Assembly: GCF_047948215.1 (NCBI RefSeq)
Contig: NC_134467.1
Span: 40,153,020-40,217,019, forward strand
Reading direction: 5' to 3'
Length of the DNA stretch: 64,000 bases
DNA from: Lycorma delicatula
Lineage: Eukaryota > Arthropoda > Insecta > Hemiptera > Fulgoridae
Part shown: piece after piece, positions 32,845 through 43,816 of the stretch
Layout of the letters: each line of letters begins with the position of its first letter
How positions within the stretch are numbered: the stretch's first letter is position 1
Made by a program: the position numbers and the translations under genes
The notes under the pieces: model-generated
What the model was told of the DNA's origin: nothing
Database searches by the model: none
The model's input: the letters and a program-made list of their open reading frames with translations, nothing else

Positions 32845-33900
32845 TATGAACATGCAGGTGAGGAAGCGATTGATAGATTATACAAACAGGTGTGTAATAT
32901 TTATGAAAAAGGGGAATTTCCGTCAGACTTAAAAAAAAGTGTTATAGTAATGATACCAAAGAAAGCAGGGGCAGATAAATGTGAAGAATACAGAACAATT
33001 AGTTTAACTAGTCATGCATCAAAAATCTTAACTAGAATTCTATACAGAAGAATTGAGAAGAGAGTGGAAGAAGTGTTACGAAAAGACAAATTTGGTTTCT
33101 GGAAAAGTATAGGGACAAGGGAAGCAATTTTAGGCCTCAGATTAATAGTAGAAGGAAGATTAAAGAAAAACAAACCGACATACTTGGCGTTTATAGAGCT
33201 AGAAAAGGCATTCGATAACGTAGACTGGAATAAAATGTTCAGCATTTAAAAAAAATTAGGGTTCAAATACAGAGATAGAAGAACAATTGCTAACATGTAC
33301 AAGAACCAAACAGCAACAGTAACAATTGAAGAACATAAGAAAGAAGCCGTAATAAGAAAGGGAGTCCGACAAGGATGTTCCCTATCACCGTTACTTTTTA
33401 ATCTTTACATGGAACTAGCAGTTAATGATGTTAAAGAACAATTTAGATTCGGAGTAACAGTACAAGGTTAAAAGATAAAGATGCTACGATTTGCTGATGA
33501 TATAGTAATTCTAGCCGAGAATATAAAGGATTTAGAAGAAACAATGAACGGCATAGATGAAGTCCTACGCAAGAACTATCGCATGAAAATAAACAAGAAG
33601 AATACAAAAGTAATGAAATGTAGTAGAAATAAGAAAGATGGAAAAGATTATGGAGATAGAAGAATTTTGTTATTTGGGAAGTAGAATTACTAAAGATGGA
33701 CGAAGCAGGAGCGATATAAAATGCCGAATAGCACAAGCGAAACCAGACTTCAGTAAGAAATATAATTTGTTTACATAAAAAATTAATTTAAATGTCAGGA
33801 AAAGATTTTTGAAAGTGTATGTTTGGAGTATCGCTTTATATGGAAGTGAAACTTGGACGATTGGAGTATCTGAGAAGAAAAGATTAGAAGCTTTTGAAAT
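32845..33900 (+). pseudogene. RTE/L2-like LINE, middle part
   Basis: The plus strand has EEAIDRLYKQVCNIYEKGEF, IPKKAGADKCEEYRTISLTS, KFGFWKSIGTREAILGLRL, FIELEKAFDNVDWNKMFSI with motif A changed (E for the catalytic D of FIDLEKAF), a stop at 33247, VRQGCSLSPLLFNLYME (motif B), a stop at 33468, LRFADDIVILAENIK (motif C), a small deletion near 33641, and YGSETWTIGVSEKKRLEAFE. It ends abruptly at 33900 inside the EAFE codons, where Helitron-like sequence begins with a shared TGAAAT. Confidence 0.8.
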
Positions 33901-34271
33901 TTTAACACAACGTTGCATTCGAATACGCGCGTGTTTTTTATATAGATTTCACACCTGTGACAGGTAAAAACATGCTTTTTTGAAAAACAGCACTATATTA
34001 TATACGTAAAAGCAACACACGCTATACTAAATATCTTACGATTCCATTTGAATGTTTCCGATATGTGTGTCAGTTCTAAAAAACTGTTGTGTCAGAGACT
34101 AAAAAACTACTGGACCGATTTACGCGCGGGGAAAAAAGGGAGAAAGGGAAATCGAAAAAGTTAAAGGGAAGAAGGGAAAATTGAAAAAATAAGAAAGGGA
34201 AAACGGGGAAAAGGAAACCGAGGAGGAAATGGGGAAACAGATAGAATATGGTAAAAAGGAAAACAACAAAA

Positions 34272-34307
34272 ATTCCCTATCTACGATTTAAATCGTAGAT
34301 AGGGAAT
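34272..34307. repeat. 36-bp perfect palindrome
   Basis: ATTCCCTATCTACGATTT (34272-34289) is followed immediately by its exact reverse complement (34290-34307). The right half contains the LINE sequence TAGATAGGGAAT, so the left half is an inverted copy at the LINE 5' junction. Confidence 0.95.
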
Positions 34308-34358
34308 CTTGGAGAGCTGCATCAAACCAGTCAAGTGACTGAAGACAAAAAAAAAAAA
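34296..34358 (+). mobile_element. LINE 3' tail insertion
   Basis: TAGATAGGGAATCTTGGAG to GTGACTGAAGACAAAAAAAA. The last ~50 bp of the RTE/L2-like LINE plus poly-A, inserted in a purine tract. Confidence 0.8.
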
Positions 34359-34464
34359 GAAAATGGGGAAAAATGAAAGGCAGAAGGTTAAATTTTGTTC
34401 CGTAATGTTCATTTTGTTAATGTTTATCAAACTTTCGATTGTGTTCATTTAATCTATATATATA

Positions 34465-35775
34465 AAGGGTGTCCCATATAAAACGCAACCCATCAAGCAC
34501 TCATCCATGAAATACCAAAAGTCAAGCTTACTCTCCTACTCGTTACTGAAATGGACTCGTCCAACATCTGAACATCACGGCGACGCAGTAGAACACTACC
34601 AATATTAACAACAATGCAAACATAACGTTCAGTGTATTGCTAGAGACAAGATTGTGTTTTCGCTAGATGAACGTGTTTGCATTCGAAGTCGAGTCGTTCT
34701 TCAGTACGAAATCAGCGGTTGCAGTGCAAGATTTGTTTCCTAACATAACATCAGTATTAAGGTTAGCTGCAAAATTTAGAGGGACTGGTTCTGTTAATAA
34801 CAAGGAACACAAAAAGATCTGCGTCGGTGTTGAATACAGATACAGTCGCTGAAATCAAAGACCGATTACTCGCCTCGCGAAATAAATCGATCAGACGTTT
34901 GTCTGCTGAAATTAATTTGTCTAAATCGACTGTTCATCGGGCGACCAAACAATTAAAATTACAACCTTATCGCGTTCAAACGGTTCATCGACTTCTTGAG
35001 CCCGACAAAGAAAAACGGCTACAATATTGTTAACGGTTCCGTCCATTTCTGCGTGAGGGAATTAAATTTATGGATTCGTTATTTTTCACAGATGAAGCAC
35101 GGTTTCATTCGTATGGCTACGTAAACAGCCAAAACATTAGAATTTGGAGCGCTGAAAATCCCCACTTTTATCACGAAAAACCGTTATACCCGCAGAAGTT
35201 GGGCGTGTGGTGCGCTATATCACGGAATCAAATAATAGGTCCTACTTTTTTTCGAGTACACCAATAATGCAGAACGATATCAGGATATTTTATTTCAGTT
35301 CATCGCACTCTTGGAAGAGGAAGACAGACGCTGCCTGCTACAACATTACGATGCGACATCTCACTACGCAGGTTCAACTTCTGATTTCGTCGAGGAATTA
35401 TTTGGTAATCGTGTTATCGGTCGAGGCTTGTGGCCACCAAGATCTCCAGATTTGACTGCGGCGGATTTTTTTCTACGGGGTTACCTCAAAGAAAAAACTT
35501 ACAGCAACAAACCACGTACACTTGATCGATTGAAAGTCAATATTGAACAAGCTGTATTAAATATCCAGCCACAAACTTTGAAAAAAATTGCAAGAAACGC
35601 TGTAAAAAGAATTGAATCTTGTATTCAAGAAGATGGCGGCCACTTCCAACATTTACTCTAAATGTAAGGTAATGGATGATAATAATAAAAATTACATTTA
35701 CATTTACACATGCCTTTTTATTATTTCAATAACTACCAATATAAGGTTGGGTTGCGTTTTATATGAGACATCCTG
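34465..35775 (+). mobile_element. mar-A2 with both termini
   Basis: About 1,311 bp between TA (34463-34464) and TA (35776-35777). Ends: GTGTCCCATATAAAACGCAA on the left and, inverted, CAGGATGTCTCATATAAAAC on the right. Confidence 0.85.
34650..35661 (+). pseudogene. mar-A2 transposase, inactive
   Basis: The expected start codon is ATT (CAAGATTGTGTTTTCGC). A ~25-bp deletion removes HKYPDKPAHNK, and a shift follows at 34811. LSAEINLSKSTVHRATKQLK and FFTDEARFHSYGYVNSQN (first Asp) are kept; at the second Asp the sequence is LQHYDATSH, with Tyr replacing the catalytic Asp. RSPDLTAADFFLRGYLKEK keeps the third Asp. The C terminus runs intact to HFQHLL and the stop at 35659-35661. Confidence 0.8.
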
Positions 35776-35777
35776 TA

Positions 35778-36427
35778 TTTTTACTGTCAAATAACATTAC
35801 CGTAAGTTCATAATATCGTTAAAAATAAGATTTTAAAAATTAGTAATATAGTTGTAATAAGTTTTTGAATCTGTAGAAAAATATATTGTCTTTGTTTTTA
35901 CACTACTTAATATTTAATTTTAAAGGGCAATTTTATTGAAGATTTAAATTAATCCCGCTGAAAATAAATATTCCCTTTAAATATTAAATCAATATTGGCA
36001 ATGATTGATGGTATTGAATTATTAAATACCAACTGTTTACCGCACAACGAATACATTATCTGTTAAAATAATTTATTTTAATTGTTATCAGAAGATATAA
36101 TTTGTTTTTCTGAAAACTGAATGAAGTACGAATGTAAACAACATTTCCAATTATGTTTTGATTATATTTTAATTCTACCGATTACTACATCTCCTATTTT
36201 TTATTCTATCATTAATTTTCAAACTTATTGAAAAGCTTACCACCACATGTAATGGAATAAATTCATTATTATATCAAAGTATTTGTTTGTAATGTATTAT
36301 TAGCTTTCAATGTATTTTTGGTATTTTACAATGTACGCGTAAATAATACGCGCGCGCACAAATACACACATACACATATATAAGACAAAATTTATATGCA
36401 AAACAAAATTAAAAAAAAAGATTGTTA
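35778..36427. other. AT-rich spacer between inverted mar-A copies
   Basis: No gene seen. The last part has a short alternating CG/CA stretch (ACGCGCGCGCACAAATACAC near 36350). Confidence 0.5.
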
Positions 36428-36429
36428 TA

Positions 36430-37711
36430 CAGAGTGTCCCATATAAAACGCAACCCAACCTTATATTGGTAGGTATTGAAATAATAAAAAGGCATGTGTA
36501 AATGTAAATGTAATTTTTATTATTACCATCCATTACCTTACATTAAGAATAAATGTTGGATGTGGCCGCCATCTTCTTGAATACAAGCTTCAATTCTTTT
36601 TACAGCGTTTCTTGCAACTTTTTTCAAAGTTTGTGGCTGGATATTTAATACAGCTTGTTCAATATTGACTTTCAGTTGTTCAAGTGTACGTGGTTTGTTG
36701 ATGTAGGCTTTTTCTTTGAGGTAACCCCGTAGAAAAAAATCCGCCGCAATCAAATCTGGAGAACTTGGTGGCCACCACACGATTACCAAAGAATTCCTCG
36801 ACGAAATCAGAAGTTGAACCTGCGTAGTGCGATGTCGCACCGTCATGTTGTAGCCAGCAGTGTCTATCTTCCTCTTCCAAGAATGCGATGAACCGAAATA
36901 AAATATCCTGATATCGTTCTGCATTAATGGTGTATTCGAAAAAAATAGGACCGATTATTTTCTCACGCGATATCGCGCACCACACGTCCAACTTCTGCGG
37001 GTGTAATTGTTTTTCGTGATAAACGTGGATTTTCGGCACTCCAAATACTACTGTTTTGGGTGTTTACGTAGCCATCCAAATGAAACCGTGCTTCATCTGT
37101 GAAACATAACGAATCCGTAACATTAATTCCCTCACGCAGAAATCGACGAAACCGTTGACAATATTGTAGCCGTTTTTCTTTGTCGGGCTCATGAAGTCGA
37201 TGGACCGTTTGAATGCTATAACGTCGTAATTGTAATCGTTTGGTCGCCCGATGAACGGTTGATTTAGACAAATTAATTTCAGCAGACAAACGTCTGATCG
37301 ATTTATTTGGCGAGGCAAGTAATCTGTCTTTGATTTCATTGACTGTATCTGTATTCAACACCGACGCAGATCTTTTGTGTTCCTTGTTATTAACAGAACC
37401 GGTCTCTCAAAATTTTGCAACTAACCTTAATACTGATGTTTTGTTAGGAGCTGGTTTATCTGGGTACTTATGGCGAAACAAATCTTGTACTGCAAGAAAA
37501 CACGTTCATCTACCGAAAACACTATCTTGTCTCTAGCAATACACTGAACGTTATGGTTGCATTGTTGTTACTATCGGTAATGTTCTACTGCGTCGCCGCG
37601 ATGTTCAGATGTTGGATGAGTCCATTTCAGTAAAGAGTAGGGGAGTATGCTTGACTTCTGAAATTTCATGGATGAGTGATTAATGGGTTGCGTTTTATAT
37701 GGGACACTCTG
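36430..37711 (-). mobile_element. mar-A3 with both termini
   Basis: 1,282 bp between TA (36428-36429) and TA (37712-37713). The two ends are CAGAGTGTCCCATATAAAAC and, inverted, the identical CAGAGTGTCCCATATAAAAC. It is the best-matched pair of termini in the family. It lies tail-to-tail with mar-A2, 654 bp away. Confidence 0.9.
36538..37531 (-). pseudogene. mar-A3 transposase, inactive
   Basis: The expected start is ATA (inverted from ACTATCTTGT at 37530). A ~25-bp deletion near 37495 removes part of FSTKSAVAVQ. It then has APNKTSVL, ETGSVNNKEHKRSASVLNTD, LSAEINLSKSTVHRATKRLQ, FTDEARFHLDGYVNTQNSS with the first Asp, LQHDGATSHYAGSTSDFVEE with the second, a two-base shift around VVATKFSRF, and the third-Asp region DLIAADFFLRGYLKEKAY. 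The C terminus has an altered end HIQHLFLM. Confidence 0.8.
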
Positions 37712-37976
37712 TACTTTCGTTGGTTATTTGTTGGTTATATAATGGGAAAATAATTGTACACGAAAAAGTTTATAATCTTCAAAAAAATCATTTTTTTTCT
37801 GCTCCCCACCGAAAACCACTTTCCAAAAAAATAATTTGTTTTATCTGCGTTTAATATCTGAAACGGAAAAACTAAAAGAAATTCTGCTGAAAAATGTACT
37901 ATCAATAAAAATTTACCCCACTTTTTTTTGTTTAACCTCCGGTACCACTGTTAGGTATCGCTTCAGAGGATGAGAT

Positions 37977-39572
37977 AGTAGTATGAAAACCGCACATTCA
38001 AGATCAGGCCGACCAGTCCTGAGCCAAGGTTACTGATCCAGAATGTGCGTAACTTATTCAACACATTAAAAAGATTGATCCAGTATACAAGTAAATTATT
38101 AATTACATTACAAAAGATTCTCTGTGCGTAACTTATTCAAATACCTTAAACTGATGCAGAATGTGCGTAACTTATTCAAATACATTAAAGAAGATTGATC
38201 CATGATACAAATAAATTATTCATTACAGTAAAAAAGATTCTGCCGAATTTTAAAAATAGGGCGTATCTCGAAAACGATGCGTCCTAGCCGATTTCTAACG
38301 CGATTTTGATATTCTTCACCGTACGATCCGAATTGTTGAATCGATCCTCCCTAGTCTCATCCACCCAAGTCCACTCGCTCTCGAGTAACGCCCTTTTCAC
38401 AGCATTTTTTTTTTGAAATTGGTGCCTAAATAAAATGAAAATATGTTTTTTACCACTCGGTCAATAGTTTTAATAACTTTTAAATTAATTTTTAAAAATC
38501 GGTCATCATTACTTTCAGTGAAAGAGGAAAATCGATTTCAATAAATTGATCCAGAATGTGCGTAACTTATTCAAATACCTTAAACTGATGCAGAATGTGC
38601 GTAACTTATTCAAATACATTAAAGAAGATTGATCCATGATACAAATAAATTATTCATTACAGTAAAAAAGATTCTGCCGAATTTTAAAAATAGGGCGTAT
38701 CTCGAAAACGATGCGTCCTAGCCGATTTCTAACGCGATTTTGATATTCTTCACCGTACGATCCGAATTGTTGAATCGATCCTCCCTAGTCTCATCCACCC
38801 AAGTCCACTCGCTCTCGAGTAACGCCCTTTTCACAGCATTTTTTTTGAAATTGGTGCCTAAATAAAATGAAAATATGTTTTTTACCACTCGGTCAATAGT
38901 TTTAATAACTTTTAAATTAATTTTTAAAAATCGGTCATCATTACTTTCAGTGAAAGAGGAAAATCGATTTCAATAAATTGATCCAGAATGTGCGTAACTT
39001 ATTCAAATACCTTAAACTGATGCAGAATGTGCGTAACTTATTCAAATACATTAAAGAAGATTGATCCATGATACAAATAAATTATTTATTACATTAAAAA
39101 AGATTCTGCCGAATTTTAAAAATAGGGCGTATCTCGAAAACGATGCGTCCTAGCCCAGTTCTAACGCGATTTTGAAAAGCTTAACCTAAGGGTACTTTCC
39201 GATTGATCAAAGGGTACTTTAGTAGCTTTCCGGTAGTTTCATCCGGCCAAGTCCACCCATTCTCGAGTTACGCCCTTTTCACAACATTTTTTTTTTTGTT
39301 GAAATTGTTGCCGAAATGAATTGAAAACATATTCGGTTAACAGTTTTACTTTTAAATTAATTTTTAAAAATCGGACATCATTACTTTCAGCGAAAGGGGG
39401 ATAATCGATTTCAATAAATTGATCCAGAACCCGAGTAACTTATTCAAATAAATTAATAAAATGTATTGAATAATATATTTATGTATTGAATAAGTTACGC
39501 ACATTCTCTGGATCAGTGACTTTGGCTCAGGACTGGTCGGCCTGATATTGAATCTGCGGATTTCATACTACT
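37977..39572. mobile_element. TIR element with internal tandem repeat
   Basis: 1,596 bp inserted in SINE1, flanked by TGAGAT on both sides (37971-37976, 39573-39578). The ends are inverted repeats of about 90 bp: AGTAGTATGAAAACCGCA on the left and AGTAGTATGAAATCCGCA read inverted on the right, both continuing through GGCCGACCAGTCCTGAGCC and GAATGTGCGTAACTTATTC. Between them lie three ~433-bp tandem units and no open frame of note. Class unknown: a six-base target duplication does not fit mariner. Confidence 0.75.
38043..39450 (+). repeat. ~433-bp tandem repeat array
   Basis: The landmark TGCCGAATTTTAAAAATAGG begins at 38241, 38675 and 39107, giving periods of 434 and 432 bp. Each unit has two copies of AATGTGCGTAACTTATTCAA, a motif also at the inner end of both terminal repeats. 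The last unit is diverged after about 39170. Confidence 0.9.
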
Positions 39573-39907
39573 TGAGATGATGATTTTTAGCGTGTGAAAA
39601 TGCCATGCATGACCGGGATTCAAAGCCGGGACCTCCAGTTGAAACACAAATACCACTCGCGCCACGGAGTCCGGCAATAAAAATTTACGTAAGGTTTATT
39701 TTTGGAAATTTTGATAGAAGTTTTATTGTAAATTTATTATTAAAAGTTTAGATAAATCAAAAAAGTTTAAAAAAAAATTAATTTATACATATTTTATTTA
39801 TTATTCTCTTTTGAATTAAGAAATAAATTAATATTTATTTAAAACATTATGTAAATGTGATCAAGCTGGAAGGGGTTGATAAGTTTGCTATAACATTAAT
39901 AATAAAA

Positions 39908-40956
39908 TTTTTTTTTTGTCTTCAGTCATTTGACTGGTTTCATGCAGCTCTCCAAGATTCCCTATCTAGTGCTAGCCGTTTCATTTCAGTATACCCTCTA
40001 CGTCCTACATCCCTAACTATTTGTTTTTCATATTCCAATCGTGGCCTGCCTACACAATTTTTTCCTTCTACCTGTCCTTCCAATATTAAAGCGACTATTC
40101 CAGGATGCCTTAGTATGTGGCCTATAAGTCTGTCTCTTCTTTTAACTATATTTTTCAAAATGCTTCTTTCTTCATCTATTTGCCGCAATACCTCTTCATT
40201 TGTCACTTTATCCACCCATCTGATTTTTAACATTCTCCTATAGCACCGCATTTCAAAAGCTTCTAATCTTTTCTTCTCAGATACTCCGATCGTCCAAGTT
40301 TCACTTCCATATAAAGCGACACTCCGAACATACACTTTCAAAAATATTTTCCTGACATTTAAATTAATTTTTGATGTAAACAAACTATATTTCTTACTGA
40401 AGGCTCGTTTAGCATTTACAATTCGGCATTTTATATTGCTCCTGCTTCGTCCATCTTTAGTAATTCTACTTCCCAAATAACAAAATTCTTCTACCTCCAT
40501 AATCTTTTCTCCTCCTATTTTCACATTCAGTGGTCCATCTTTGTTATTTCTACTACATTTCATTACTTTTGTTTTCTTCTTGTTTATTTTCATGCGATAG
40601 TTCTTGCGTAGGACTTCATTTATGCCGTTCATTGTTTCTTCTAAATCCTTTTTACTCTCGGCTAGAATAACTATATCATCAGCAAATCGTAGCATCTTTA
40701 TCTTTTCACCTTGTGCTGTTACTGCGAATCTAAATTGTTCTTTAACATCATTAACTGCTAGTTCTATGTAAAGATTAAAAAGTAACGGGGATAGGGAACA
40801 TCCTTGTCGGACTCCCTTTCTTATTACGGCTTCTTTCTTATGTTCTTCAATTATTACTGTTGCTGTTCCTGTACATATTAGCAATTGTTCTTCTATCTCT
40901 GTATTTGAACCCTAATTTTTAAAATGCTGAACATTTTATTCCAGTCTACGTTATCG
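39908..40956 (-). pseudogene. RTE/L2-like LINE with 10-bp TSD
   Basis: A minus strand frame of 314 codons (40884-39940) is open: VRQGCSLSPLLFNLYIELAV (motif B), MLRFADDIVILAESKKDLEE (motif C), CYLGSRITKDGRSRSNIKCR, YVRSVALYGSETWTIGVSEK, RHPGIVALILEGQVEGKNCV, then ESWRAASNQSND in a slightly disrupted end. A short shifted piece of motif A region (VDWNKMFSI) lies upstream to 40956. AATAATAAAA at 39898-39907 and 40957-40966 is the target duplication. It is the youngest-looking LINE copy by frame integrity, but it lacks the endonuclease and the N-terminal half of the RT. Confidence 0.85.
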
Positions 40957-40966
40957 AATAATAAAA

Positions 40967-41881
40967 ATAAACAACTACAATATTTGCCTGGAAGGATCAA
41001 GGGAAACTATTTTAAATTCTTGATCAATTATTATTACAAAATATTAAATTAATAAATACAAAACAGTAATTACCATACATATTAAATTGTATAAATTATA
41101 AACTACATATTTAATAAATTTATGTACATATTTAATTATTCTTAAAATGAAGCATTTAAAAATTCCGTAGATGTTTAATTAATATTTTTGTAACATTTAT
41201 TTACGCTATTTATTTTCCACTATTTACAATGAAAAAAAAAAACACAAATAAAAGTATAGTCTATTCACTGCAGTTTATATTTATTTTACCTGAAATAATT
41301 CAGTATTGTTTACATGAAAATTAAAGTTTATATATTCAAAATACAGACTGATAGAACCTATAAATAATATTCCAATAGTTAATCATAGAAAAGTGAATTT
41401 TAAAATATGTACAATCATTGCGATATATTTTAACTGCTTAGCTAATGAATCGTACAGAATTGGCGGTGGCGTAAATAATGAAGCAACAGAATATTTAAAG
41501 GTTAGACTATAATTTATTCAAACTGAAAACGTGTTATTTAAAATTTTAATTGCGCGAACCATATCAAATAGTAGAGATTTTATATATAAATAGGTAAACA
41601 TTTAAAATCGTATTAAAAACGAGATATATTCATCTAGGAATCGTTCAAACTAAACAAATAAAGTACGATATATTTATTAATAATCAGTTACATACCATGA
41701 CTCCAAAATAGAGAACAAATCTTTATTTGATTTTACATCTGAAAATAAACCTAACATAACATATTCTATTTTTGACGTAAAACGTCTTTAAATTCACACC
41801 GAAACATACGGGTACGAGAACAGAAATTTGTAACGTTACTAAAAGGTTTATATCATCCTGCCTTAATAACTCCATAACTAA
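40967..41881. other. AT-rich, no gene seen
   Basis: No repeat, coding or RNA signal recognised over about 900 bp. Confidence 0.5.
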
Positions 41882-42739
41882 TGAATCTTTACATGGAACT
41901 AGCAGTTAATGATGTTAAAGAACAATTTAGATTCGGAGTAACAGTACAAGGTGAAAAGATAAAATATACTACGATTTGCTGATGATATAGTAATTCTAGC
42001 CGAGAGTAAAAAGGATTTAGAAGAAACAATGAACGGCATAGATGAAGTCCTACGCAAGAACTATCGCATGAAAATAAACAAGAACAAAACAAAAGTAATG
42101 AAATGTAGTAGAAATAACAAAGATGGACCACTGAATGTGAAAATAGGAGGAGAAAAGATTATGGAGGTAGAAGAATTTTGTTATTTGGGAAGTAGAATTA
42201 CTAAAGATGGACGAAGCAGGAGCGATATAAAATGCCGAATAGCGCAAGCGAAACGAGCCTTCAGTAAGAAATATAATTTGTTTACATCAAAAATTAATTA
42301 AAAGATTTTTGGAAGTATATGTTCGGAGTATCGCTTTATATGGAAGTGAAACTTGGACAATCGGAGTATCTGAGAAGAAAAGATTAGAAGCTTTTGAAAT
42401 GCGGTGCTATAGGAGAATGTTAAAAATCAGATGGGTGGATAAAGTGACAAATGAAGAGGTATTGCGGCAAATAGATGAAGAAAGAAGCATTTGGAGAAAT
42501 ATAGTTAAAAGAAGAGACAGACTTATAGGCCACATACTAAGGCATCCTGGAATAGTCGCTTTAATATTGGAAGGACAGGTAGAAGGGAAAAATTGTGTAG
42601 GCAGGCCACGTTTGGAATATGTAAAACAAATTGTTGGGGATGTAGGATGTAGTGGGTATACTGAAATGAAACGGCTAGCACTAGATAGGGAATCTTGGAG
42701 AGCTGCATCAAACCAGTCAAATGACTGAAGACAAAAAAA
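41882..42739 (+). pseudogene. RTE/L2-like LINE, 3' half
   Basis: Starts in the NLYMELAVNDVKEQF segment after motif B. It has a +2 shift at 41963 just before TRFADDIVILAESKKD-like motif C, an intact stretch 42029-42301, loss of the NVRKR codons at 42300, and an intact 139-codon tail frame 42309-42728 ending SNQSND. A poly-A run follows. Confidence 0.85.
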
Positions 42740-42748
42740 AAGTATAAT

Positions 42749-42931
42749 TTACATATAAATACAAATTTCTTTGTATTTGTTATTTTTATAAAATACAGTA
42801 ACGGTGGTATATCGCATTTCTCGTCGCTCAGTTGTTTCAGTCGAACGGGATCGGGCTGTGTATATTCGCTCGCTTTCCAATCTTGACTGTCTTTCGTCTT
42901 CAGTCTCTGCCGAACGAACAGTTTTGATCAT
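42749..42931 (-). pseudogene. Helitron-associated RxxET repeat fragment (possible)
   Basis: The minus strand reads SAETEDERQSRLESERIYTA then RSRSTETTERREMRYT, two units of an R-x-x-E-T-x3-R-x2-R-L-x3-R pattern. I know this pattern from N-terminal repeats of proteins next to Helitron replication-helicase domains in arthropods. It is too short to be certain, and there is no Rep or helicase motif nearby. Confidence 0.35.
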
Positions 42932-42949
42932 ACGTGCTTTTTTGTATTT

Positions 42950-43170
42950 AAATTTTCACAATTTTCCGAAATATTTTGACCCCCAGCTCCACTTAACGGG
43001 TCCATTTTTTGGAAAAATATTTCTTTTCACGTAACTAATATATATATATTTAGCCAAATTTTGGACCATAAATACAATTTTTCGATGATCTCGACCCCAG
43101 CCCCACCTAGCGGATCTTTTCTTTTGCAAAAATTTTTCTTTTCATGTAACTCGCAGCTTCGCTCGCGTTA
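42950..43170 (+). repeat. CCCC minisatellite, second locus
   Basis: Two diverged units like those at 2497-2990: GGTCCATTTTTTGGAAAAAT, TTTCTTTTCACGTAACTAAT, TTTGGACCATAAATACAATT, then ACCCCAGCCCCACCTAGCGG. It runs into CGCAGCTTCGCTCGCGTTA. Confidence 0.6.
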
Positions 43171-43816
43171 TATGTTTACTTGCGTTTCCCGTGGTGGTCA
43201 ATCTTTTTATTTTATATAATTTATTGTATTTCTCCCAATTGAAGAATGTCTTTTAGGCACGATATGATATTTTGAAATAAGATCACAACATTTAATAGAT
43301 TGCATTTAAATATTTGACACGCTTTAAAATAGTAACACATACATGATAAACAAAAGCAACTATTTATTTATGTTCTTAAACAGCTGTAAAAAAAATTGTA
43401 AATGAATGAATCGTAAAAATTACATATGCATGTGCACTTAATCAATTGAAACTTAGGAATAACTGTACGTTAAAATTTCAGCCCTTTTCAAAATTAATCG
43501 ATTCAAAAATATGTTAGCTAAAAATTAAATTTTTCTTCTAAATCAAAGTCATTTAGAAAATTTAATAATTTTTAAGAAAGAAATAAAGTGATTTAAATTT
43601 CGTTATGTCGGAGGTTCAAAAAAATTAGCTTATATTCACTGCAGGGCTTCAAAGTGTAGGTGTGCAAAATTTTAAACAAATCTGTCCGGAAGATTTCGAG
43701 TTAAGTTGGAACAGACAGACAAACAAACATTGATTTTTATATATGTATAGATACAATTCTCCTGGTGTTTAATATTAACAATTTTATATTTAAAAAAATA
43801 GTTTTTTTTTTAAATA
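43171..43816. other. AT-rich, no gene seen
   Basis: It contains a segment (43650-43750, 'AGACAGACAAACAAACATTG') typical of Helitron-like/MITE leaders in insects, but no terminus could be fixed. Confidence 0.4.

Larger units (their letters stand above)
33895..34460 (+). repeat. Helitron-like repeat with polypurine tract
   Basis: ACACAACGTTGCATTCGAAT and ACGCGCGTGTTTT recur at 54985-55030, and the CACACCTG…ACAGGTAAA block at 61110-61128. A purine-rich tract (34130-34260, GGGAAA-type) and TTGTGTTCATTTAATCTATA match, inverted, the interior of the Helitron-like end at 1491-1690. A LINE tail lies within the purine tract. The Helitron link is by shared blocks only. Confidence 0.45.
37924..39675 (-). 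mobile_element. SINE1 split by TIR element
   Basis: The tail half is at 37924-37976 (TTTGTTTAACCTCCGGTACC to GAGGATGAGAT) and the head half at 39573-39675 (TGAGATGATGATTTTTAG to CCACGGAGTCCGGC), with a 1.6-kb insert between them. Joined conceptually they give the normal SINE1 length plus a six-base repeat. Confidence 0.8.

Noticed and set aside
37977..39572. CRISPR-like or other direct-repeat defence array
   Set aside because: Units are 433 bp with no short spacer-repeat pattern, and the setting is a eukaryotic transposon landscape.
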